The translations under genes and the position numbers were made by a program. A stretch of DNA of 17,230 nt. Source: an uncultured Desulfobulbaceae bacterium (GTDB lineage: Bacteria; Desulfobacterota; Desulfobulbia; Desulfobulbales; Desulfobulbaceae). Shown one piece after another: positions 6,762 through 13,154 of this stretch (position 1 is the stretch's first letter; each line of letters starts with the position of its first letter). Under the pieces are notes generated by a model. That model was not told where the DNA came from. It saw only the letters and a list, made by a program, of their open reading frames with translations, and searched no databases. The stretch is taken from the NCBI GenBank assembly GCA_945787305.1, contig CALZIH010000024.1, forward strand, positions 1 through 17,230, in the 5' to 3' direction.

Positions 6762-8048
6762 TCAGTGTGTTTCTTCTTTAATGGCATCTATCAGAGCAGA
6801 GGTAAGGAAGGTCAAGTCCTCCGGATCAATGATATAAGGCGGCATCAAATAGACAAGCCGGCCAAAGGGACGAATCCAGACCCCACGCTCAACAAAAAAA
6901 CACTGCAGTGCTGCCATATCCACAGATTCCTTCATCTCAACAACACCGATAGCACCAAGAACCCGGACATCCACCACCTGCGGTAGGTCTCGGGCCAGCT
7001 CCAGCTCCTGCCGGAGTTGTTGTTCGATCCGTTGAATATTCTTCTGCCAATCCGACTGCAGAAGCAGGTTGATGGAAGCCGTGGCTACTGCACAGGGAAG
7101 CGGACTTGCCATAAAGGTGGGGCCGTGCATAAACAGACCTGGAGCCGTCTCCGAGATAACCCTGGCAATCTTTGTTGTGGTCAGGGTTGCAGCCAGGGTC
7201 ATGTAGCCACCGGTAAGCGCTTTGCCCAAACAGCAAATGTCAGGTGTTACCCCTGCGTGTTCCGCGGCAAACAGTTTACCGGTTCGGCCAAAACCGGTAG
7301 CGATTTCATCAAATATCAGCAGAACATCATGCTGATCGCAGAGGCTTCTTAGACGGTCAAGATACTGGGGATGATAAAACCACATGCCGCCCGCTCCCTG
7401 CACCACCGGCTCCAGGATGACAGCGGCAAGCTCGTCACCATGTTTGGCAAGCAGGCGGGCCATTTCGGCAATATCGTTGTCCTGCCAGCAATCGTCGAAT
7501 CTGCAATGGGGGCGGGGAGCAAAGAGTTGAGCCGGGAGGCTGTTGGCAAACAGGGTATGCATCCCGGTGACCGGATCACAGACCGACATGGTATGAAAGG
7601 TATCGCCGTGATAGCCGCCACGAACGGTGAGCAACCGGTGCTTTTCCGGACAGCCCCTGGCATGCTGGTACTGCAGCGCCATCTTCAGCGCCACCTCCAC
7701 GCCGACCGAGCCGGAATCGGAAAAAAAGACCTTCTCCAAGCCGGCAGGCGTCAACTCCACTAACAACCGCCCAAGCTCTACAGCCGGTTCATGCGTCAGC
7801 CCCCCGAACATGACATGGGACATCTTTTCCGCCTGCTTCTGCAAGGCGTCATTGAGCACCGGATGATTATAGCCATGGATAGCCGCCCACCAGGAGGACA
7901 TGCCGTCGATCAGCACGGTTCCATCCATCAAGATAAACCGTACCCCGCTGGCAGACTCGACCGGATAAACCGGCAGGGGCTCGCTCATGGAGGTGTACGG
8001 ATGCCAGATATGTTCCCGGTCAAAAGAGAGCAGGTCGTTTACAGCCAT
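6762..8048 (-). CDS. bioA: Adenosylmethionine-8-amino-7-oxononanoate aminotransferase
   Basis: This 428-residue protein matches the length of E. coli BioA (429). It is a PLP-dependent class III aminotransferase that makes 7,8-diaminononanoate from KAPA with S-adenosylmethionine as amino donor. Motifs in order are HIWHPYTSM near residue 14, DGMSSWWAAIHGYNHP near 48-63, SDSGSVGVEVALKMA for cofactor phosphate binding, FDEIATGFGRTG (PLP-contacting Asp), CLGKALTGG with the Schiff-base Lys at about 276, and MHGPTFMASPLPCAVA. The HPYTSM and GMSSWW patterns separate BioA from other class III aminotransferases. ATG 8048 is preferred because AGGGTAGGG ends 3 nt before it and bioB ends 4 nt upstream. 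The longer frame would overlap the end of bioB. It is translationally linked to bioB. Confidence 0.96.
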   Translation of the reverse strand: MAVNDLLSFDREHIWHPYTSMSEPLPVYPVESASGVRFILMDGTVLIDGMSSWWAAIHGYNHPVLNDALQKQAEKMSHVMFGGLTHEPAVELGRLLVELTPAGLEKVFFSDSGSVGVEVALKMALQYQHARGCPEKHRLLTVRGGYHGDTFHTMSVCDPVTGMHTLFANSLPAQLFAPRPHCRFDDCWQDNDIAEMARLLAKHGDELAAVILEPVVQGAGGMWFYHPQYLDRLRSLCDQHDVLLIFDEIATGFGRTGKLFAAEHAGVTPDICCLGKALTGGYMTLAATLTTTKIARVISETAPGLFMHGPTFMASPLPCAVATASINLLLQSDWQKNIQRIEQQLRQELELARDLPQVVDVRVLGAIGVVEMKESVDMAALQCFFVERGVWIRPFGRLVYLMPPYIIDPEDLTFLTSALIDAIKEETH

Positions 8049-8052
8049 CGCC

Positions 8053-9036
8053 CTACCCTGTAAAGGTAAAACCCAGGGCAGTGAGTTGCTGCAGATCCTG
8101 CTCAAGACTGCTGCCAACGGTGGTCAGATAGTTGCCGACAATGGCACCGTTGGCACCGGCGGTAAAGCAACGATACTGGTCTTCACCTAACTGCTGGCGT
8201 CCTCCTGCCATGCGAATCACCGCACCGGGGTTAATCAACCGAAACAGGGCAATTGTGACCAACACTTCCTGCAAAGGCAGGGAAGGCAGGTCCGCAAAAG
8301 GAGTACCGGCAATGGGCGTCAGAATGTTTATGGGGATGGATTTAATATCCAATTCACGCAGTTCAAAGGCCAGGGCAATTCGATCCTCCATGCTCTCTCC
8401 CATACCGATGATACCGCCGGAGCAGAGAGACATGCCCAACTGTTGGGCATGCTGTATCGTTTTCACCTTGTCCTGGTAACTATGTGTCGAACACACGGTG
8501 GAAAAATAGTTTTCACAGGCTTCCAGGTTACAGTGATAGCGGCTCACCCCGATTTTCGTGAGCTGATCGAGCTGTTCCTCGCTCAACAGGCCCATGGATG
8601 CACAGAGATCAAGCGATGTTTTTTCTTTGATCGCTTCGTATATAGCCTCCATCTGCCCAAGGGCCTTGTCGCTTATCCCACGACCGCTGGTTACCAGGGA
8701 GAGACGATGCACACCATGCCGATCATTGTCCTCGGCTTGTTCCAAGGCCTGTTGGCTATCAATCTGTTCATAACGTTCCACCCCGGTATGGTGACGGGCG
8801 GACTGCGCACAAAACCGGCAGTCCTCGCTGCAGTTGCCACTGCGGGCATTGATAATTGAACAGAGGTGAAAGTGATTGCCCATGAAATGGCGACGGACAT
8901 TGTCGGCAAGAGCAATCAACGCCTCCGGATCAGCAGATAGAGACAGACAGAGTGCTGTCTCCCGATCGATGTTTTCACCACCGATCAAACGGTCATAGGT
9001 TATGGATAACAGATCTTGCACGGGCTTAACGCTCAC
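8053..9036 (-). CDS. bioB: Biotin synthase, anaerobe-type
   Basis: This 327-residue radical SAM enzyme inserts sulfur into dethiobiotin. The radical SAM cluster motif CSEDCRFC lies near residues 69-76 in an NARSGNCSEDCRFCAQSA context. LDLCASMG (C145), CSGGIIGMGES (C205) and the Arg in RMAGGR correspond to three of the four ligands of the E. coli [2Fe-2S] cluster. The fourth position (Cys97 in E. coli) is Ser113 here, in LSLVTSGRG. Extra cysteines occur at about 169, 174 and 182. The start is uncertain: GTG 9036 overlaps the preceding gene by 11 nt and gives a normal length. TTG 9072 and GTG 9021 are alternatives; the last aligns best with the short B. subtilis N-terminus. No strong ribosome binding site precedes any of them, so expression may depend on coupling to the upstream gene. 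Confidence 0.95.
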   Translation of the reverse strand: MSVKPVQDLLSITYDRLIGGENIDRETALCLSLSADPEALIALADNVRRHFMGNHFHLCSIINARSGNCSEDCRFCAQSARHHTGVERYEQIDSQQALEQAEDNDRHGVHRLSLVTSGRGISDKALGQMEAIYEAIKEKTSLDLCASMGLLSEEQLDQLTKIGVSRYHCNLEACENYFSTVCSTHSYQDKVKTIQHAQQLGMSLCSGGIIGMGESMEDRIALAFELRELDIKSIPINILTPIAGTPFADLPSLPLQEVLVTIALFRLINPGAVIRMAGGRQQLGEDQYRCFTAGANGAIVGNYLTTVGSSLEQDLQQLTALGFTFTG

Positions 9037-9664
9037 AGTATGGGGTATCAACAGTTGGAGGCCCCTGGACAATCATCTCGGCAATGGTCAACTTGACCTT
9101 TGGCAGAAGATGCCGTTTGTCGCCCAACAACCTCGATTCGAGACCGACCATCTTCCTGAACAGGGAGGTTCTATCCATGGCCGGAGCATCCTGTTCCTGT
9201 GGGTATTTGTCGGCAACGATCTCCTGGCACCTGAAGCAGCCGGGGAAACGCATTGATTGACCATCAGGCCTTGTCATGGTAGCGGGAATACCATGCATCC
9301 GGCATACCAGCAGTCGATGTCGATATAATCCGCACAAGCCATTATCATTGAGCGGACAGAGTATTTGCGGCCGCTCCTGCCTGGCCAACTGACGGTTACT
9401 CTCCTCTACATATTTTTCCGCCCGTTCAATAATACCCCTTCGCTGTTCTTCGGTCAGTTCCAGTAAACCCTCCCAGAGATAAGCCCATTCACAATAGGTG
9501 TGGTGGAGAAAGTAGGAATCACAGCAATTATCCGGGCAACCTTGGCAGCTGAGACCAATCTCCGTTGCAATCTCATCGTAACCGGCCTCCATGGCCGCGT
9601 AAATATCGGCCAGTTCTCGCGAGAACTGGGGAGGCAGTATTATTTCTTTCATGGGTTTGTTCAT
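9026..9664 (-). CDS. YkgJ-like cysteine-cluster protein (putative metal-binding)
   Basis: This 212-residue cytoplasmic protein carries the cysteine signature of the YkgJ/CxxCxxCC family (putative zinc- or iron-chelating domain). It has CQGCPDNCC at residues 40-48, then HHTYCEWAYL, CPLNDNGLCGLYRHR (C103, C111), CRMHGIP (C121) and CFRC (C143, C146). The family has no assigned biochemical role. The start codon overlaps the stop of the AMMECR1 gene in an ATGA, with GAGG 8 nt upstream, so the two are translationally coupled. At its other end it overlaps bioB by about 11 nt. The placement suggests a role linked to metal or Fe-S supply for BioB, but that is only inference from gene order. Confidence 0.82.
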   Translation of the reverse strand: MNKPMKEIILPPQFSRELADIYAAMEAGYDEIATEIGLSCQGCPDNCCDSYFLHHTYCEWAYLWEGLLELTEEQRRGIIERAEKYVEESNRQLARQERPQILCPLNDNGLCGLYRHRLLVCRMHGIPATMTRPDGQSMRFPGCFRCQEIVADKYPQEQDAPAMDRTSLFRKMVGLESRLLGDKRHLLPKVKLTIAEMIVQGPPTVDTPYCER

Positions 9665-10233
9665 GCATTTTCCTCAAAATGTTGCACCTGATAGGTGTCA
9701 ACTTCCAGCTGATCTGACTGCCAGTATGTATCAGCCAGCCCGGCCTTTCGGCAAAGATGGCCAAGAAAAAGTCGCGGATCAGGTAACTGCTGCCAAACCT
9801 GGGGAAGAAACGTCGCTCCCGAACCACCGGCTGTCTTTATAATCACGCCGTCAATATTGGGCCGCAACTTGCTGATAAGGTCATCGCCATCACTGTAGCT
9901 CAGCGGTTCAGGTTTGCTCAATACAGAAATATCGATCCGCACCTCAGGCACTTCTTGGGCTTTGAGAGGAGCAAACCGGCTATCGTGAAAGGCAGAATTA
10001 ACCGCATGTCTGCGCACCCCGTCAACTATTGATTCCATACCAGTCAGGCTGCCTATACAGCCCCGCAATGCTCCCCGTTTATTCAAGGTCACAAAGACAC
10101 CCCGTTGCACCTGCAAATCGGGATCGGCAAGCTCCTCCTGCCGGACAGGATCGTTAACAGCCAGTTGCAGGTGCTCTGCAATAGTCTGGCGAACCAGCCT
10201 CACTAATACATACCCCTGCTCTTTCGTCAACAT
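9661..10233 (-). CDS. AMMECR1 domain protein (AmmeMemoRadiSam system protein A type)
   Basis: This 190-residue protein has the invariant LRGCIGSL motif (residues 56-63) of the AMMECR1 family. It is preceded by VFVTLNKRGA and followed by DSRFAPL, VRIDISVLSKPEPL, GVIIKTAGGSGATFLPQVW and a C-terminal CRKAGL segment, covering the whole domain. In many prokaryotes this domain accompanies a Memo protein and a radical SAM protein (the AmmeMemoRadiSam system), whose reaction is not established here. Neither partner is in the window. ATG 10233 is chosen because AGGGGGAG lies 5 nt upstream; the frame extends to 10299 but that extension crosses the predicted promoter. It is the first gene of the cluster leading to bioB and bioA. 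Confidence 0.88.
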   Translation of the reverse strand: MLTKEQGYVLVRLVRQTIAEHLQLAVNDPVRQEELADPDLQVQRGVFVTLNKRGALRGCIGSLTGMESIVDGVRRHAVNSAFHDSRFAPLKAQEVPEVRIDISVLSKPEPLSYSDGDDLISKLRPNIDGVIIKTAGGSGATFLPQVWQQLPDPRLFLGHLCRKAGLADTYWQSDQLEVDTYQVQHFEENA

Positions 10234-10238
10234 TGTTT

Positions 10239-10246
10239 CTCCCCCT
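10239..10246 (-). promoter_or_regulatory. Ribosome binding site of the AMMECR1 gene
   Basis: AGGGGGAG on the minus strand, 5 nt before ATG 10233. It fixes this start over the upstream in-frame ATG at 10299. Confidence 0.65.
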
Positions 10247-10271
10247 CTGTTCTTTCTTTTCACCTTGTCCC

Positions 10272-10299
10272 AGTTTATTGTACAGGTAAATGATGTCAA
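10272..10299 (-). promoter_or_regulatory. Candidate sigma-70 promoter of the AMMECR1-ykgJ-bioB-bioA cluster
   Basis: On the minus strand a perfect TTGACA (10299-10294) is separated by 16 nt from TAAACT (10277-10272; 4 of 6 consensus bases). This predicts a transcript start near 10265 and a leader of about 30 nt before ATG 10233. The -35 and the TGTACAA just upstream of the -10 form a weak dyad, but it does not match the BirA operator consensus well enough to call one. Confidence 0.5.
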
Positions 10300-10335
10300 C
10301 GTGAAAATGTTCGGAGAAAACAGCCATAAAAATGC

Positions 10336-10364
10336 TTGTCGTTTTCTGCAAAGATCAATACATT
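10336..10364 (+). promoter_or_regulatory. Candidate sigma-70 promoter of the YpfJ-type peptidase gene
   Basis: TTGTCG (10336-10341), a 17-nt spacer and TACATT (10359-10364) lie about 40 nt upstream of ATG 10406. Each box matches 4 of 6 consensus bases. It faces away from the AMMECR1 promoter in the same divergent region. Confidence 0.35.
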
Positions 10365-10405
10365 AGCGAGTTAATTATCCTTGTTGCTCATACTGGAGAC
10401 CAAAT

Positions 10406-11269
10406 ATGCGCTGGAAAGACGGGAGAAGAAGTACAAACATCGAAGATCGTCGCGGAAAACGTGTCCCCCGCGGAGTCAAGAGAGGAGGCGGTATAGGTAT
10501 TCTCTTATTGGCCCTGGTCGGCATGTATTTCGGCATCGACCCTGCACTCATCCTTAATTTGGGCGAAAACATACAGACGGAACAAGTCGGAAGCCAGACA
10601 CAATCAGCTGCCCCTTCCGCGCAGGAACAACAGGAAGCCGACTTTGTCTCTGTGGTACTTGCTGATACTGAAGATGTCTGGACCGGGGTATTTAACGAGG
10701 GCGGTGGAACCTACCAGAAGCCAACGCTGGTTTTGTTTACCGGTGCAGTCCAATCTGCCTGTGGTTTTGCGCAAGCTGCTATGGGACCATTTTATTGCCC
10801 TGGTGACCAGAAGGTCTACATTGACCTGTCCTTTTATCAAGATCTGAAAAATCAACTCCACGCACCGGGCGATTTTGCCCAGGCGTATGTGGTAGCCCAT
10901 GAAATCGGACACCATGTGCAAAAGTTATTGGGTATCAGCGATAAAGTACATGCGATGCGCAGTGAGCTCTCGAAAAAGGAGTACAACAAGGTCTCGGTGC
11001 GCCTTGAATTGCAAGCCGACTGCTTTGCCGGTATCTGGGCCAATCGTGCGCATAAAATGCGACAAATTATTGAACCGGGTGATATTGAAGAAGCGCTCAC
11101 GGCAGCCAGCCAAATAGGAGACGACCGACTACAGAAACAATCTCGCGGTTATGTAACTCCGGATTCGTTTACACACGGATCCTCGGCTCAGCGGGTGCGT
11201 TGGTTTAACCAGGGTTTTTCAACCGGAGACATCGGTTCCTGTAACACATTTAACGCACAATCCTTGTAA
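10406..11269 (+). CDS. Neutral zinc metallopeptidase, YpfJ family
   Basis: This 287-residue protein matches the YpfJ (KPN_02809-type) putative neutral zinc metallopeptidase family. It starts with MRWKDGRRSTNIEDRRG, the conserved cytosolic N-terminus, then has one transmembrane helix (about 29-46) and a variable linker. The peptidase domain includes FTGAVQSACGFAQAAMGPFYCPGD, VYIDLSFY, the zinc motif HEIGHH (His165, Glu166, His169) and ELQADCFAG, whose Glu201 is the probable third ligand. Cysteines at 119 and 131 could form a disulfide on the outer side of the membrane. The ribosome binding site GGAG lies 8 nt before ATG. Substrates of this family are unknown. The gene stands alone, divergent from the AMMECR1 operon, and its stop is 4 nt from the convergent LEA gene. 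Confidence 0.92.
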   Translation: MRWKDGRRSTNIEDRRGKRVPRGVKRGGGIGILLLALVGMYFGIDPALILNLGENIQTEQVGSQTQSAAPSAQEQQEADFVSVVLADTEDVWTGVFNEGGGTYQKPTLVLFTGAVQSACGFAQAAMGPFYCPGDQKVYIDLSFYQDLKNQLHAPGDFAQAYVVAHEIGHHVQKLLGISDKVHAMRSELSKKEYNKVSVRLELQADCFAGIWANRAHKMRQIIEPGDIEEALTAASQIGDDRLQKQSRGYVTPDSFTHGSSAQRVRWFNQGFSTGDIGSCNTFNAQSL

Positions 11270-11273
11270 TAGG

Positions 11274-11777
11274 TCAAAGCCCCTGGGCGTTCAGGGACAG
11301 TTCTCCCTTACTGTGAAAAGGGACCGTTTGGTTCAGGCGCCCTCCAAGCCTGAGCTTTCCTGCCAGCTCATAACGCAGAGACTGTAGCTCATCCTGCTGT
11401 TGATGATGCATTCCCTGTACCATCTGCATTACAGAGGAAAACATTTTAAGTGTGGATGCATACACGGTTACCGGTACAACACCGGTTCCATACGCAGGAA
11501 TTTCCCGTGCCTCACTACCTATACCGCTGGCAAAATACTTGTCGTCAATCTTCAAATCACAGTTTACCCCCCGCAGGGCAAAAGAAAAATCGTTGGGATT
11601 CATAACCCGCAACTGAATCTGAAAAACAGCCTCAAGGGGTTTCATTTCCAACAGTTGTAGATCTATCAGTGTGACCTGAGGCTCTTCAATGGGTCTTCCC
11701 AAACCGGCACAGCCGGAAAAGAAAAAAAGGACAACAAGCAGTAATCCGCTCCAGGGTATACCTCTCTTTTTCCACAT
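11274..11777 (-). CDS. LEA type 2 (WHy domain) lipoprotein
   Basis: This 167-residue protein starts with a hydrophobic signal ending in the lipobox FFSGC (Cys23), so it is a predicted lipoprotein. The mature part has the WHy/LEA14 pattern. PQVTLIDLQLLEMKPLEAVFQIQLRVMNPN is a beta strand ending in the characteristic NPN, followed by VNCDLKIDDKYFASG and IPAYGTGVVPVTV. The C-terminal strand FHSKGELSL completes the sandwich. In bacteria these are small envelope proteins, often linked with stress tolerance, without a known reaction. ATG 11777 has AAGGAG about 8 nt upstream. It is transcribed away from tRNA-Ser and towards the YpfJ-type peptidase gene. Confidence 0.85.
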   Translation of the reverse strand: MWKKRGIPWSGLLLVVLFFFSGCAGLGRPIEEPQVTLIDLQLLEMKPLEAVFQIQLRVMNPNDFSFALRGVNCDLKIDDKYFASGIGSEAREIPAYGTGVVPVTVYASTLKMFSSVMQMVQGMHHQQQDELQSLRYELAGKLRLGGRLNQTVPFHSKGELSLNAQGL

Positions 11778-11840
11778 AACCTGCTCCTTTATTTTTTCTT
11801 ATGAAGAAACGTTACTGAAGACGGGACGCAATGTCAACAA

Positions 11841-11868
11841 CAGGTGCCAGGTGCACTTGACGCACCTG
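11841..11868. repeat. CAGGTGC repeat cluster upstream of tRNA-Ser
   Basis: CAGGTGC occurs twice in tandem (11841-11847 and 11848-11854) and once inverted (GCACCTG, 11862-11868). The second and third copies form a perfect 7-bp stem with a 7-nt loop. The dyad overlaps the candidate -35 box of the tRNA gene. Confidence 0.6.
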
Positions 11869-11885
11869 AAAAATAGAGGTATCTG
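11857..11885 (+). promoter_or_regulatory. Candidate promoter of tRNA-Ser
   Basis: TTGACG (11857-11862), a 17-nt spacer and TATCTG (11880-11885) precede the tRNA by 10 nt, a spacing that fits a short tRNA leader. The -10 box is weak. Confidence 0.4.
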
Positions 11886-11895
11886 TAGCATCGAC

Positions 11896-11985
11896 GGAGG
11901 GATGCCGGAGCGGCTGAACGGGACGGTCTCGAAAACCGTTGTGGGGGCAACCCTACCCAGGGTTCGAATCCCTGTCCCTCCGCCA
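11896..11985 (+). tRNA. tRNA-Ser (anticodon CGA)
   Basis: This is a 90-nt class II tRNA. The acceptor strands GGAGGGA (11896-11902) and TCCCTCC (11975-11981) pair fully, followed by discriminator G and an encoded CCA. The anticodon stem ACGGT/ACCGT encloses the loop CTCGAAA, giving anticodon CGA, which reads UCG serine codons. A long variable arm (TGTGGGGGCAACCCTACC region) and the T arm CAGGGTTCGAATCCCTG are present. No integrase or duplicated tRNA end is visible nearby. Confidence 0.97.
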
Positions 11986-12028
11986 GCTTCACTTCCCACA
12001 CAGCCCATATATATCTTTTCAATTTCCC

Positions 12029-12934
12029 TCAGTGATGGCGGCCTTTCGGCTTTTCTACCCTGGCCACAAAGAAATAGATTATTCCAAGGACAAAAAGTCC
12101 GATGAGTGGAAGCGCAAATTCTAAAGGCGTCGTCGTCTTGAAACTGGCCACAAAGACCTTCCTGATAAAAGCCACCAGAGCAAGTTCAACAAAAATCTTG
12201 ACCTGAAAATGCCCTCCTTGAAGATGGTCAATTTCGGTGTGCAGCAGCTCAATCATCATCCAAAGAAGCAGCAGTGAGCCAAGCGCTTTAATCATGCCGT
12301 AATAGAACTCGTCGGTAAATGCTGTGTATATATCCATACACAGCAATCCAACCACTCCCAGCGCCATGGCCAGTAGCCCGGTTACAAGAATCAGGTTAAG
12401 GCCGTAGAGCATCCTGCCGGCAACACTGACCAGTTTTGACTCTACATTTTGCGATAAAAACAAATTATTGAGCTTTTCTTCCTGGTATGAACTCGTCAGC
12501 GCGGACAGGTTGATATCTAGAGCCTTATGCAGACTGGTGAGCAATTCTTCATCACAAACACCGTCTTTCACTCTGGCAGAAACCTGTTGCCGCAGGAGTT
12601 CCCTGACATAGGTCATGGCGCCGTCGACATAATATCCTTTCAAACCGATTTTAACGTGAATCTTGCCGACCTTCTGGAGGCGCAAAAGGTATTGATGATC
12701 ATATTTACTTGCAAAGACCTCCGTCAACCAACCTTTAAACGTCTCTTTTCTATGCTGAATGGCTTTTTCCGACTGAAAATATTTGGCAGTTTTGGGATTC
12801 TGGGTCAGATAATCATAAAATTCATCCGTTATGGAATCCAGATTCGGGGCTATCAACTCTCCGATTTTTCTTAAGTTCTCCTGATCCCGATCTGTAAACC
12901 TAAAGTTTGTCCTTATACTTTCAATACTTTCCAT
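12029..12934 (-). CDS. Protoglobin-PsiE fusion membrane protein
   Basis: This 301-residue protein joins two modules. Residues about 8-160 form a protoglobin/globin-coupled-sensor fold: FTDRDQENLRKIGELI, FYDYLTQNPKTAKYF, FKGWLTEVF, then RLQKVGKIHVKIGLKGYYVDGAM, where His93 is the expected proximal haem ligand. Residues about 170-295 hold four hydrophobic segments resembling the PsiE family (phosphate-starvation-inducible membrane protein), including IELLHTEIDHLQGGHFQVKIFVELALVAFIRKVFV. Globin-coupled sensors usually bind O2 or another gas and signal to a methyl-accepting or cyclase output; here the output is a membrane domain of unknown role. The tail is basic and ends in KGRHH. AGGGTG precedes ATG 12934 at normal spacing. 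The 220-nt gap upstream holds a candidate terminator but no strong promoter. Confidence 0.82.
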   Translation of the reverse strand: MESIESIRTNFRFTDRDQENLRKIGELIAPNLDSITDEFYDYLTQNPKTAKYFQSEKAIQHRKETFKGWLTEVFASKYDHQYLLRLQKVGKIHVKIGLKGYYVDGAMTYVRELLRQQVSARVKDGVCDEELLTSLHKALDINLSALTSSYQEEKLNNLFLSQNVESKLVSVAGRMLYGLNLILVTGLLAMALGVVGLLCMDIYTAFTDEFYYGMIKALGSLLLLWMMIELLHTEIDHLQGGHFQVKIFVELALVAFIRKVFVASFKTTTPLEFALPLIGLFVLGIIYFFVARVEKPKGRHH

Positions 12935-13030
12935 TTACACACCCTATTAGAATTTCAGAATGAGGAAGAGAAAAGGCTCTCGTTGTCAATGTCCCAATAA
13001 GCCTCAACGCCGATAAACCATAACATAGAG

Positions 13031-13061
13031 AAAAAAAAAAGGATCACCAATATAATGGTCC
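13031..13061 (-). terminator. Candidate Rho-independent terminator after the unknown membrane protein gene
   Basis: On the minus strand a small bulged hairpin (GGACCA...TGGT..TCC, 13061-13041) is followed directly by ten T residues (13040-13031). It lies about 95 nt beyond the stop at 13155. The stem is weak, but the uninterrupted T tract is typical. Confidence 0.45.
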
Positions 13062-13154
13062 GATGGCAGAGATATCGTTCAGTTTTGCACCCACCCTGAT
13101 CCTAGAGGCCCCGTCCAATTGTTCATTTCAAGAACGTTTCTGTTCACTTGATTC

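Noticed and set aside
8132..8479. Open frames antisense to bioB, bioA and other genes
   Set aside because: They are shadows of real genes in other frames, with no ribosome binding sites and no recognisable domains.
9037..9072. Longer bioB starting at TTG 9072
   Set aside because: It would overlap the upstream gene by 47 nt and add residues without family similarity; GTG 9036 or 9021 is more plausible, though not proven.
10272..10299. BirA operator upstream of the biotin cluster
   Set aside because: The TTGACA...TGTACAA dyad does not match the long BirA palindrome (TTGTAAACC-N-GGTTTACAA type) in arm sequence or spacing.
11278..11298. Terminator for the YpfJ-type peptidase gene
   Set aside because: A CCCTG/CAGGG hairpin exists inside the LEA gene end, but no T run follows it on the plus strand.
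11896..11985. tRNA-Ser as an integration site of a genomic island
   Set aside because: No integrase, no second copy of the tRNA 3' end and no change to phage-like genes downstream were seen within the window.
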